The notes under the pieces are model-generated. The model was not told the DNA's origin. It ran no database searches and worked only from the letters and a program-made list of their open reading frames with translations. A stretch of 64,000 nt of DNA from Omphalotus guepiniiformis (lineage: Eukaryota > Basidiomycota > Agaricomycetes > Agaricales > Omphalotaceae): positions 1,364,001 through 1,428,000 of the forward strand of contig JAQOOI010000019.1 in assembly GCA_028554645.1 (NCBI GenBank), read 5' to 3'. The translations under genes and the position numbers were made by a program. Positions within the stretch are counted from its first letter, which is position 1, and each line of letters opens with the position of its first letter. Shown here piece after piece: positions 33,928-45,479 of this stretch.

Positions 33928-36022
33928 TTATTCTTGTCCATCCCATCTATACCCAACAAACAAATTAGCCCACCACTTGACCTCGCCCAAAACCACGATA
34001 TCACCCAAACCCTCCTTAATAACCGCACTACCGTCGTCTCTACAAACATCACCGTCGGCCTCAACAGCCGCAAGCATCTCCGTCGTCAATCCAATCGTCA
34101 TACTCTCTTCTTGCGCCACCTCCGTCGTAGTCTTGGGTCCCGCGAGCGTGAGTAGTCCACATATCCGCGCAGTAAAAGCCACATGAGAGTAGGAAGGCGT
34201 GTGAAGTACGCTGAGGCCAGACCTGAGCGTACGAACGGAAACAGTGGGATTTGTGTAGTTTTGAAGCTGTGGGAGGACTTGAAGGAACGTCGAAGGAGGT
34301 ATGAGAGCTGTGAAAGAAAAAGAAGAAGAAGAAGAAGAGCGAGTGAGTTTAGAAGTATTCCTCTGAAAAGTAATTGATGATGTATACTGAGCGACACCTC
34401 TCGCGCGATTCCATCCACCCCAAACTTCATCTAATGCAATGATTCCTCGTTGCTTCATCATCCCCATCCCTCCTCCTGAATCACGAGTTGTTGATGGAAC
34501 AGTCTTTCCATAGCCAGATCCTTGCAGTATCCCCGCCAGTTCCCTTGCCAATTCTTCAATCCATTTTCGTTCATCTGTCATCATATCTAACGTTACGGGC
34601 GTATTGGCCATTTGCAGCCCAAGCTGGGAAAGTGATGACCGAATGAAAGTCGCTTCTTCCGGTTCGGTCGCTGTCGGTGGTACTAACGTTGTGGTCGAGG
34701 CAGTGTTGGAGGACGTTGAGGTAGACGACGCTGTAAGCCGTTCGTTGAGATCGGCAGCTAGACGAACCATATCCTTCGCTTTGACCATTAGTGCTTCCAA
34801 ATCTTGCAGAGCATCTTTCATGTTGGACTCTCGGCCTTGAGCGGACGTTTCGACAGTCCGAAGAATTCCAGCTGCAGAAGGTTTATTCAATTACCTGGCA
34901 GGCACGAATTCCAAGAGAAAGAACTCACTGATTCCAGAACGTCTTCCATCTATACTAGCGTTCTCGGAGGGAGTCGAAGTACTGGTAACGCCGTTGGTCT
35001 AGAAGTAAACGATCGGTTGATATTTGTATCCATGAGATGAATTTGAATACTCGCCTCCCATGATTTACTCTTCAGACTACGCTTGAGAACGGCGTAAAGT
35101 GCCTTATCGCCACCTTTGCGAAAACTTAGTTTGATGAATCTCACCCCAGACTCTTCTTCGTCTAGACCTGGTGACGTAGGACGCGTCGCGGGTGCAGACT
35201 TCATTTGCTTTTGAGAAGTCGCAGGGTCCTTGGGCAGCTCTGTACCACAAATTTCGCATTCTCTCATGGAGGGATGATTGAGGAACGTGCATGCGGGGCA
35301 AGCGACGGAACTTGGTTTCTTGTTATGTCGGGGAAGAGTAGGTGTGGAGGCAGATGAAGGTAGAGAGGACGAGAGCGATAAATTCGGGTCGTGCGAAGAC
35401 ACGGGCAATGTAGTTCGAGTTCGAGTGGGCGCGGGAACAACTTTTCTGGGCACACCGCAAAGCCCACATATTCGGGCTGCAGAAGGGCTCAATCCGGGCG
35501 GATTACGGTACGCGCATACTTCACATTCCCAGCTCTCGAAGCCTTCAGTTTCCTCGGGGTTGGGATCGCCAGGGGAACTTGACATCGATAGGTGAAGGGT
35601 CACCTTGGACGAAGACTTGAACAGTCCCGCATAGTACTCCGTCTGCGTGACGTGAGATAAATCCAAAGCAAAGGAACGAGACAGCTTGTTCGTGTGATCT
35701 ATGTAGAACAGACGGTGGCTTGATACATGGATGATTCCTGACTGATAGTCAGGTGCTTTCTGTGAACTAGATGATTAATTTGAGACAGGGACAGCAGCGA
35801 AGGTGAAAGAGAAAACAAGGTCAACAAAAGCAAGGCACGAAAAATGAATGAATATAGCTCCAGCTTTCTCGAACTGTATCAAGTTTGACCAGAAGATCAA
35901 GGAACTTACCCGTCGTATATTCCCACTCCATCTTGGCTTGCTAGCATTTCCTCGTCATCGTAAAGCAAGGCTTGTACAGGTATTGTTCCGTCAACGGATT
36001 TCGTGAATCGGCGAAGAGCCAT
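33928..36022 (-). CDS. vps36: ESCRT-II subunit VPS36 (GLUE domain with two NZF fingers)
   Basis: The start at 36022 reads MALRRFTKSVDGTIPVQALL, followed by the GLUE-domain strand VTQTEYYAGLFKSSSKVTLH. Two NZF zinc fingers are inserted in the GLUE domain, as in yeast Vps36: CEVCAYRNP with CGLCG (about 35470-35550), and CPACTFLNH with CEICG (about 35240-35310). The C-terminal exon (34890-33928) carries the helical EAP45/VPS36 domain, ending KWWANLFVGYRWDGQE. The protein sits on endosomes and binds phosphoinositide and ubiquitin to feed cargo into multivesicular bodies with VPS22 and VPS25. The first intron sits about 110 nt into the gene. Length and order fit the family. Confidence 0.9.
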
Positions 36023-37017
36023 CGTTGCAGGTGTTATCGGTTATCCGAGACGCTCTAAGCGAAATTCTTGAAAGATGTTGTGAGATCTACAGAAGGAAGC
36101 CAAGGCTTCAGGACGATCTAGGAATGTCGAATTGGTATACACGGTATACGAGATGTGTAAAGCGTAGAAAGATCAAGAAACTTAGAAAGCAAAGTCGCTA
36201 CTTAAACGCTAATAGATAAGATTAACCTCTTTGTCATCACGTGCATCTTCACATGGTCCGTGCACGCAGCAAAGATTGCTCGTTCCTTACAGTCCTACTT
36301 GTCTCTGTCACTGTCAGTCAGTCAAATTATCGGCCATTATATGTTTCTCATATTCTGTGTATTTTCTCCGCATTATACGCCAATAATGATGGTTGCTCCT
36401 CTCAGCCAGTAATAAAGGGTGATCGGAAAGCACCATCCAATCCCAGGGCATTGGTCAAATCCCATACCGAGGACACGGTTTTCTAGCAATGCGACAGGGT
36501 TTCGTGAGATGTATTCCATCTCTATTTTTATAACGAGGGATTGGTGCACGACACAGGTACGTGTCAGATACAAGCATTCATAGCAAAACTCAGCCACAGA
36601 ATGTATGTTTCCAGAGCAGAACATCACAGGATCAACTTCTATCAAAGTTTACTTAGTGTTCGACCTGAGACCCTCTCTCCAATGCTCATATCTATGTATG
36701 TGCTGCGAGAGAATACACCCAAGCCTGGAGATTTGCTTGCCGGGTGACCGGAAAGTCTTGACAGCACGGCGTGCGAAGGAGTCTATCAACTGTATTCTTT
36801 CTCCGTTCACTTGACTATATGTCCCGAAGCTTCTGCGAGGTATTTACCGGACTGCAATGGCGTGAGATGGGATTTTTAGGTGCTTTTCTTCTTCCCCGGA
36901 TTCCCCTTTAATGTAAAAAGTCAACGGTTTAATCATTCTCACTCTTCCTCCCGGCCAGGTCTGGTCTTGTTCTAGCCTTCGCTTCCATCCTCTAAAGACG
37001 TTAGATCCTGGATCCTA
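36023..37017. other. Divergent intergenic region
   Basis: About 1 kb between VPS36 and the next membrane-protein gene. Several short open frames, none supported. Confidence 0.6.
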
Positions 37018-38827
37018 ATGATGAGGTCCGTTGCTTGCATTCCTCTCCACGTAGTTGTCATCGATCTAACCGACGTACATGTAGGCACAGCTTTGTCTCC
37101 TCGAGATTGCTGCGTCTCTCGCTTCTATGGCAATTGTGTGTCGAGTTCAATCGTGTGCTCGCTGCAAATGTAAATGTCACAGTTGACGATTCGGATCCTT
37201 CTATATCGTACGAGCCCTCAAGCTCTTGGCATGCCAATTCCAACGCATGTCCGACATGTCTACATCCAGACCCCTCGTTGGCTGTCAACCGCACATACCA
37301 CTTCGGGCTGCATAATCTTACGCTTGACGCCGATGACTTCCCAAGCACAAGTACATCGACATCAGCACCCGCTGCTAGCCCTACTAACGACGATGATGAT
37401 GACAAAGACGACGACGATAACGATGAGGAAGTGGAGAAATCGAATCGGGGTGGGTCATCGAAAGGCAAGGGTAAACGACGGTTCTGGGATCCCACTCTTT
37501 CTCAGAGACTAGACCTCGACGATCCTGGCTTCGTTGATACTACCGTATCGGCCCAGTTCAAGTTTAATGGTTATTCTTCCACACTCCATCTGAAGAACAG
37601 TCAATAAACTAATGACGTGTGCTGCTTAGGCTCGGCCGTATATCTTTTTTGCCTTCAACCTCAGGGTTTGCCTACCTCGTCACAGTCACCGACTGCGATG
37701 AACCTTACTTTCACGCTGGATGACGTTCCTTCAGGCACCTTCACTTCAGTTGGAAAATCTTCGGCCTCGGGGTATGCGTCCAATATATCCGTTCTAGCAT
37801 TGAAAAACTTGGACGACAAGCCCCATGTCCTAAACGTCACTGTTGGGCCCAACTCTGTATTCGCTCTCGATTATATTGTGTATACCACAGACATGCAAAA
37901 TGACCCAGACAACGCGTCGACGTCTCCTACCCCATCGCAAACAGATGGCACAAACTCTGGCGTTACCACTGCACTTCCTGATACAAGTCCATCCGCCAGT
38001 AGCATGTAAGGAAAAACTTAAAGGTGCTTTGTTCATATACTGACCAGAATTTCGCCTCTAGGGGTCAGCGTAACGTCGCGACCTTCGCTGCTGCCGTCGG
38101 AACGAGCGTGGGTGTTCTAGGGACCTTGGCTCTATGCATCTTCATAAGTATATGTACTCGGAGACGCAGAGCTGCACAAAGAGAGCGGCGAGAGCGTGCT
38201 CTAGATAGCGAACGAGGAGGTACCGACAATTTACCTCCAATGATAGGCCCAAGACCATTCGTTCCGAGATACTTCCCTGGAACGGTCCCTGCAGCCCCGC
38301 CTCCATACTCTCCACTCGCATCTGCTGATTCAACTTCCTCACCTCGAGCCTCATTTACTGCAACACGCACCGTTTATCCTGCAGAAATGCACACGCCTCT
38401 TCCTGTGTACATTCCCCGGACACAGCAGGATGGTACTACATCATCAGAATCGCCCTCATATTTTGATCTTCCACCTTCCACGACACCACCGCCTGTGGAT
38501 GAAATTCCCTTGGTCGTGGCATTGAGCGCTCCTCCGCCTTTCGGCCCAGTAATAGCCCTACCAGACCCTCCAATAGCGAACGTGGAATCTGGATCTGGTG
38601 AAATTGAATCTGCGACTTCGGGTGCTTCCGAGGACACAGATTCCCACACTGAGTCGGAAAGTGGAACGACACCATCTGCAGACTTGCCGGAAGACGGTGG
38701 GACAGTCACACCTCCCACACCACTTCTTGAACCGACAAGTTCTTCAATTCCTAGAGAGGAGTCTTTAGCTCCGTCGTTAGAGCCGCATCAAACGGAGGAA
38801 GTTGTGGGCAGTAGAAGTAGTGCATAG
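37018..38827 (+). CDS. Surface membrane protein: beta-sandwich ectodomain, one TM, Pro-rich tail
   Basis: The start is uncertain. The ATGs at 37018/37021 are out of frame with the long exon and need a first intron. The exon to about 37569 reads hydrophobic LLRLSLLWQLCVEF, then VLAANVNVTV (a signal-peptide-like stretch), and an Asp-rich segment. Intron about 37570-37628 leads to GSAVYLFCLQPQ, then NLTFTLDDVPSGTF and HVLNVTVGPNSVFALDYIVY, an agaric galactose-binding-like ectodomain pattern. A further intron leads to one membrane helix, VGTSVGVLGTLALCIFISI, then RRRR and a cytoplasmic tail with PPPYSPL and acidic Ser/Thr-rich sequence. PPPY could recruit WW-domain ubiquitin ligases. Proposed cell-surface carbohydrate-binding sensor; ligand unknown. 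Confidence 0.65.
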
Positions 38828-39172
38828 ACGAGTACAGTATCAAGTTTGTACGATATTCAGTTAGGATGAATGCCCATGATGCATTGAGGCAAGCTGGAAT
38901 GGTCACAATCGCATTGTCAATCATCCGGAATCCAAGGAAATACACGAACTACTGAACGTGACTCTTGGGTTTCGACCACTTCAACATCCTCCTCTAACAG
39001 ACAAACCGATACCGATTACGAGACATAGTCAGATTGATTGATGATTAAAGAGGTACAGTTGCAAAAAGTGTGCTAATTGCTTTAACGCTTACATATGCCT
39101 GAGTAATATATCATACAGTTAATATCCTGCTAGTATCATACAGTAGAAAATGAGGGAATGTGCATCTTGTGT
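38828..39172. other. Convergent 3' region
   Basis: 345 bp between two stop codons; no exon recognised. Confidence 0.6.
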
Positions 39173-40152
39173 TCATGTAGAAGAGGGGCCTGCCTCAGAG
39201 CGATCCGTGATATCTACTGGAAGTAAGTTTTAGCACGAGAATCGAAAATGATGAAAGGAACCTTACAAGATTCCAATTCCAACAACTCAACTTCCATATC
39301 CATGGCCTGTTTCACAACGTGTTAGAAAAGTTGGTCAAAATGAGAGAAGTCGAGAAAAATCACTGTGAGTTGTATTGATGCTTCTGCTTCCTCCTCTGAC
39401 TCTGGGATCGGAGCTACTGTGGGTCGTATCAGAATAATGAATAGTTCAGCAGCAAGGGCGAGGCTATTTACCATTATTCAATGAGGCCAATACCGACTCA
39501 GTCATTAACGCGATTCTGCGATCGTCGGCGAATGGATTTGAAGAATCTGACGGTGTCCCAAGAGCCGCATAGGGATCGAATGGCACCGACGGGGTCACAT
39601 CTAGAGACTGCAGACTTCCCTGCATTGCTTTGCTGATGTGCTTCAGCCGGTCGATACGGATTTTCCTTGATGTGCTCTAAGTCACGGCTGCATTGAGGAT
39701 GCCAACATCAACAGTAAGTCATCAGACTACGCACCATGGTCAGGTTTTTGTCATTTTCAACTTGCTGCTGGAGACCTCTGACTTTGATCCAGAACTTGAC
39801 AAAGGCTGCAGGATTGAACCTGTCGGCTTCGAGTTCCTTGGTATACTTATGTATTTTTTCCGCGTATCTGTTGGAGTTTCAGCGTCACGGAGAGGGGCAC
39901 GGGGTAATGCTAGTTAGCTCACCCATCGGATCGCTTGGCCAGTGCTCTATATTGCTGCTTTTCGGAATCCGTCTCAACACTGTCCTTTATTGTCTCCAAA
40001 AGCTTGACGATGATATCGACGTTCTTTGCTGTTCCTTTTATGACACCCCGACGAGTAAATCTCGCGGAAAACGTCTTTGAAGAGCGACTTGAATCGCAAG
40101 CAAACGAGCCGATACTCGCTAGGGTAGCTGCAGTGGTGAGGGGGTCTGCCAT
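39173..40152 (-). CDS. Small helical protein 2, divergent partner of kinase copy C
   Basis: Paralogue of the gene at 5655. Exons read MADPLTTAATLASIGSF, then KIHKYTKELEADRFNPAAF with VRGLQQQVENDKNLTM, then STSRKIRIDRLKHISKAMQ with PFDPYAALGTPSDSSNPFAD, then APIPESEEEAEASIQLT, AMDMEVELLELES and DITDRSEAGPSST before the TGA at 39173-39175. Five introns join in phase without a stop; the protein is about 240 aa. The first three junctions match those of copy 1 in place and phase. It is helical and soluble with an acidic C-terminus; no catalytic motif. It is head-to-head with kinase copy C (411 bp between ATGs). Function unknown, probably linked to its kinase-like neighbour. Confidence 0.7.
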
Positions 40153-40563
40153 GGTATTGAAACTGAGAGATAATTGTAGTGTTCATGACGCTTTGGCCTT
40201 CAGTGTTTAAATACCCCCTGTTGATACAATGAAAACCTGTTCGGAGAGCCTGCATGCATCCCATAGAAACAGCGCACGTAAAGCAAACAATTGATCTGTA
40301 GCAGAAAGAGAAAACAAGGGTCAAAGATTGAATTAAGAGCATGCATCCCGAGTGAGATTCGGGCTGTACTTACTAATTACGTGCAAAGTTGGATAGTTCC
40401 CACACTCTGTGGGTCCATGTAGGTCCCCGTTGATCGACACTGTTGGTAGCGTTATTGTTTGTCGATTTTGCGCTTCAACCCTATCCTTTTCGAAGCTCTT
40501 GCGTGGTCTATACCTGAGTGGCTACTCATTCTTTGACGGGTAGCTCATACCCTCTGTCTCCTC
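40153..40563. promoter_or_regulatory. Divergent promoter, small helical protein 2 / kinase copy C
   Basis: 411 bp between divergent ATGs. It contains GGATAGTTCCCAC (40391-40403) and TGTGGGTCCAT (40409-40418). Both words recur, in reverse complement, in the kinase copy B promoter (5416-5466), though with different spacing. Confidence 0.6.
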
Positions 40564-41907
40564 ATGCCTGAAGACAATGAGCCACCGTCACCATCGCGCT
40601 CACAAAACGATGAGTACGAGCTCCTGGACTACGAAGAGTTCTGGCGCGACCATTACCACTGGCTAAAAGAGAGCGGTTACGAACTCCGTCCTCGGTATCA
40701 TCCTGATTGGGTTCCTTCTTGGAAAGGCACGACAAAAGACTCTCTCTTGTGTGAGGATGGTTATGTGGCTTCGGTGAATGCTCATTTAACTTGCGGCTCA
40801 CTTGTTTCTCATGTTGACAGCATCATCTCCTTCTCGATGCCGTCCGTGCTAAAGATGGTGCGATTGTTATGCTCAGACGAGCAGACGTACCATCCATTTC
40901 TGACGAACTGAAGATCGGACGCATCTTTTCCTCGGAGCCTCTACTCGCAGATTCTCGGAATCACTGCGTGCCGATATTGGAGACGCTTAACATTCCAGAG
41001 GACGCAGAGAAAGTAATTGTAGTCATGCCTTTCCTTTTACATTGGACACAACCCAAGTTCAGTACTTTTGGAGAAGTGGTGGATTTTTTCAGTCAAATTT
41101 TTGAGGTTCGTCCCGAGGTTCAACTCTTGAATGATAAACTAAGTTAGAATTGGCCAATTGATGATACAGGGTCTACAATTCATGCACAGTCAGCATATTG
41201 CGCACAAGTTTGGTGATTTTTCTGTCATTTATATATGTCGAATTCACCTTTTTCTGGTCTAGTGATGTGAAGGAGAACAACATCATGATGAACTGGACTC
41301 CACTGTTTGATACACCTCCACATCCCATGAATCGCCTCAAAAAGCGTAATTGGAGTGGAAGCGCGAAGGCACATACTCGTACAGCGCGCCCGGTGAAATA
41401 CTATTTCATTGATTATGATCTTTCCGAGCAATATCTTCCTGAGAGCGGCCCTGCTCTGCATGTACCAGGCTATGGAGGAGATCAAAGCGTGCCTGAATTT
41501 CAGAAACTCGACCCAGTCAATCCTTTCGCTGTTGACGTCTACTGCATGGGAAACATGATTCGCAGCAAATTTATCACTGTTCGTATTCGACATTGACTTG
41601 GCTTTGCTCCGTATACTTAACTTGTAGCCTGCAGGGAGATGAGTTTAGCAAGCCCAAACGTGGTTTTGAATTCATGAACGAGCTCATCGCGGACATGACC
41701 CAAGCCGATCCAACGAAACGACCAAGCATGGATGAAGTTGTCTCACGTTTTGATGCTATCCAGAAGAGACTTTCTCCGGTGAAGCTACGGTCCAGAGTCA
41801 CCAGTAAGACGGAAAGTATTATTGGTCGAACTTTCCGCCCGCCCTTACATTGGTCGCGGCAGCTGGTATATGTGGTTACACGGACACCTGCCGTACCAAG
41901 AGTCTGA
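40564..41907 (+). CDS. Kinase-like protein, copy C
   Basis: Exons 40564-40773, 40821-41105, 41170-41207, 41263-41578 and 41635-41907 sum to 1122 nt (373 aa). Exons 2, 3 and 4 (285, 38 and 316 nt) are exactly as long as in copy A. The beta-3 segment reads AIVMLRRAD, with Arg at residue 89 where Lys is expected. The catalytic loop is HNDVKENN (177-184) with Asp179, Lys181 and Asn184. The Mg-binding motif reads FIDYDLSEQY, with DYD at 228-230 in place of DFG. The C-lobe contains MTQADPTKRPSMDEVVSRF. Neighbour of the transposon (560 bp upstream of its left end). Activity uncertain; the scaffold or pseudokinase possibility applies to all three copies. Confidence 0.85.
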
Positions 41908-42461
41908 CCACTGACACATTCCTTTTCAGTACACTTTGGATCTAGTATTATCTAGTCTGCTTAACTGTCTTTACATCTACCTAGTTGTTATTCTGAGTAT
42001 ACCCTCGAACACCATTACACAAGGATTTGCGAATATAAACTTCATGGACAGCATTCGCAGAGTTGTCTGATTTTCAGATGAGATGAGAGTCCTTGCCTGC
42101 CGTGCTTCCCTAGGTGTCGTTTATGCGGCACATGTTATCAAGAAAATATGGCTGGCAGTGGAAGGATCACCATTCCTCTGTTGCTACTAGCCTAGTGAAG
42201 ACCAACCCCTCTACGAGTCTCCATAGAATCCAGAGGGGCATACTTCAGGTCTACTCTGCTGCGTCTACATTTCTTTGTTCTTCGTTTAGCTATCTCGGAC
42301 CCACAAACGTACATTCGTACGTTAGGGCCTCTAGGGGTGATCCGGGATTTCGGGCATGAAGAGATGCCAAAGAGGAGCTGATTGTAACTTTGCGTGCTGA
42401 CTCTTTGTCCAAGAACAAAAAATACAAGGAACGTGGTGTATCCGAATCGCGCGGGTGCACT
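41908..42461. other. Intergenic region before the transposon
   Basis: 3' flank of kinase copy C up to the target duplication. No gene seen. Confidence 0.6.
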
Positions 42462-42470
42462 ATGCAGACA
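42462..42470. repeat. 9-bp target-site duplication, left copy
   Basis: ATGCAGACA immediately outside the left inverted end; the identical 9-mer lies at 49534-49542. Confidence 0.85.
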
Positions 42471-42512
42471 GGGGTCCATACTCGATTACTCTTATTCGAT
42501 TAGCTCGGGGAA
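42471..42512 (+). repeat. Left terminal inverted repeat
   Basis: Starts GGGGTCCATACTCGATTACT. Matches the inverted right end apart from a few bases after GGGGTC and near the inner edge. Confidence 0.85.
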
Positions 42513-42720
42513 GACTGATGCGCCGCTGAACAGACAGGTTGAGGGACCGAGTGGAGATCAACGTGCAATACCGGCTACGTGGCCGATGCTTCCGTACTGT
42601 TTGTACTATTTGGCAAAGTGCTGAAAGTAATACAAGAAAAAATAGCTGGAAAGTACTGGCTTTTTCGTCAGGGCTTCGTCACACTGTCTATGCCTCGTGT
42701 TGCGATGACCACGGCAATAA

Positions 42721-45158
42721 TCGGGCAATAATACTCTGTACGATTTTCTTCGTCCATTCTTTCGGCAATGTTGTTTCAAGTCAATCTCAATTAAAAAAAA
42801 GTTCGGCAGTGAATCGAGGGACTCCATTGAAGGCCAATCAAAGCTTTTCAAACACAAAGACCTTCCAATCTTCAATAGCGGCGAATTGAGAGACGGCGAG
42901 GTCATCCAAGTCACTCAAGTCTTTCAAACAGTGTACAATCATGAGCCGAGATTCCAACTTTGTCCTAACTGGGAGCGGCGATCCAAGGTGCTTTGCCTGG
43001 AGAAAGATGGAGATTTAAATATGTGGTATTTCGTAGGCAACTTTACCTCCCCAGTCCCATATTCTGAATCTGCTGAGTCTATGCCGAAGTCGTACTCTTC
43101 TGTTCTCCACCATCCACAGCATGGATTGCTGCAACAGCCGCAAAGAGCCTCGACTATTCCCAATCCTAAAGACGACCATGAGGCTATCCACGACCCAAGT
43201 GTAGCAGACTTAGAAGAATACAGGCGCCGGTTTGATGCACTTGTTGAAATGGGGGCAACACCCACTTTTGACAGAGAGACACGACAGTATGTTGTATGGT
43301 CAAGGTATCTTTATATTCATTCTCGGCAGTGAACCAGTCGCTGACTACATCGCAATCTGTTTCAGACCAACATATGATGGGAATGCGAACAGCCGTCGTG
43401 TTATTGGAGTGGATCGGCTTAAGGCCCTCCTTGCCAAGTCATCGTCCATCTCTCACATCCAACCCCCACACTGTGTCCATGCTGCGAATGAGTTTCGGGA
43501 CAACTCTTTCACGTCCCTAAAGCTGGTTGACAAACTGAAGAATGATGTGAACCTTGGAGCTGCTGCATACTTTGTAGCAGGTCATAAGTGTGATTTCACG
43601 CCTGGTCTGTATCATGCTGCTTCTCAAATCCTAGGTTGACTGATTGTATTGTGACAGTGCCACTCTTCAAGAGAAACATTGTTGGTGAATCAAGGGGAAC
43701 TTCAGTAACGTCCACTGAGAGTGAGTCATAACAGCTAAAGTGTATTGAAATTTCTAACGGAGGTTATGATTAGTTGATAAGGTGGAGGAGACTGATGTGG
43801 CACTCAATCTGCTTCAGTTTTCGTCAGCACCTAGTTCTCCAGTGAAGTCCGAGTCAGGTTAGTGTTTGATTTTGGCAATAATTCTTTGCTAATAAGTCAA
43901 ATGTGATATAGCATCCAATGCAAACACTGAGGAGGAGGAGTTAGACATTTCCCATGCAGTTGAGATGTCCTTGCTCGACTCGTGTACATTTGAAGGTGCG
44001 CATGCTATTCTAACTATTCCCTGAAGTGCTGTACCTGATATTTGACTGTTAAGGTGGCTCCGTTGCGACATCATCTGAATCTTTTTACAATAATTACGAT
44101 GACTCTAAGTTCGGCTGGAGTTTACGCCCCAAACCGTCGCCCTCGAAAAAAACTGGACCTAAATCTTTCTTTAATCAAGAAGAAGCTGAACGTCGGAAGG
44201 CACCAGGTAAGCTGGAGTTATTGCTGTCCAAATATCTGTTTGATCTCTTGTATCAGATGCTCAGTTGATTGGGCTAGTTCGTGAAGAGTATCAGCGCATG
44301 ACCTACCATCGTCAGTTGCCTTTTGATCTGCTTCTGACCCGAATATTGTACTAATTCTATGTTTAGAATTTCCGGAACGACATCCAGCATTTGATACGTC
44401 AACACTTCAAAAAACACCAGCTCCTCTTCGTCCTTACCACCCAGATGTGTCGCCGGGAATTGGAACTCGTAGCGAACTATATCATCGGTTCCGGGGCACT
44501 GCAACTGGGTCTGCTATAGATCATCTGAATGCGACACCGGGTCTGCCCAATAATACCTTTGCTCTGCTTATGCTTCAATCAATTCGTTGTTTGTCTTGTG
44601 ATGCTAGTTTTAGCCTCCGTGGATACGAAGCTCATCGTGCTAACGAGTATTGTTCCAACACACCGGATCTACTTTACGGTATGTTTTTGAGTCAATTGTG
44701 CTTACTTGTACTCATATGTTCCTATTATCCTTTACGTACCTCCTATCGAAGCTGACGGTATTGATGAATGGCATCTTGAGATGCCACTCCGAACCTACTG
44801 TGCTGGTGTCACACTGAACCATCGTTATCTCCTTAATACTGCCATGGGCCGTGCATGGCTTGAGTGGAATAGCCGTATTGGCGTACCACATGATGTTTGG
44901 GTTCTGATCTCAACTGCTCATATCCGCTGCTTTGAGTGTGGTCTTGTGCGTACTTTTGTTGCGCACCAAGCACACCTGACAACAGATGGCATCTGTAATG
45001 ATGATGGAGAAGGAAGGAAAAGTCTCATAGTAGGACATCGCAATGCTAATTTTTTGGGCCGCAAATATCTCTACTTGGTTGACGGTCTTTTCGCAGATGA
45101 TGAAGAGCTCGAGAACACCAGTGTGTGCAAAGCGCTGGTGAAATATGTACCGAAGTAA
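42721..45158 (+). CDS. Transposon-borne accessory protein, uncharacterised, 5' end unresolved
   Basis: An open frame runs from after the TAA at 42718-42720, without an in-frame ATG before about 43020, so a first exon is missing from my model. Later junctions are clear: 43304/43366, 43604/43658, 43720/about 43773, then about 43859/43913, 43994/44054 and more, to the TAA at 45156-45158. The middle has a UIM-like stretch, EEEELDISHAVEMSLLDS (about 43930-43983). The C-terminal part has two similar Cys/His pockets: RCLSCDASFSLRGYEAHR with a later C (about 44585-44660), and RCFECGLVRTFVAHQAH with a later C (about 44928-44997). No nuclease or helicase motif is seen. It is convergent with the transposase, with 321 bp between the stops. 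Function unknown; a DNA-binding or ubiquitin-linked helper is a guess. Confidence 0.65.
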
Positions 45159-45479
45159 GGGTCTGGAGGATCACCTTGCTCCTTTTCTTGCCATAATCAT
45201 AATTCTTGTCCGAAATTAAAAAGTACTTATGTGCATTACTATAACTCTTAATCTTACTGAAAATGTACATATACAAGTATGTTTTGCACATGCAATATAC
45301 CTCTACAAATTTGCGAAGCTATGTGAACTTGAATTTCCTCTTCGTGCACCCTGGCATATTACACTGTGACACACTACAACATAGTCAACGACACTTCTAG
45401 CACAGTTCTATACGGCTACTTATTGATGGCAGATTCACACAATAGTACAAGAAAGATGCAAGAAACATATGATGTATTA
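45159..45479. other. Convergent spacer inside the transposon
   Basis: 321 bp between the two stop codons; AT-rich, no exon. Confidence 0.7.

Noticed and set aside
43605..43657. 23-nt intron in the accessory transposon gene
   Set aside because: Not spliceable; the GTCTGT donor at 43605 gives a 53-nt intron in the correct phase.
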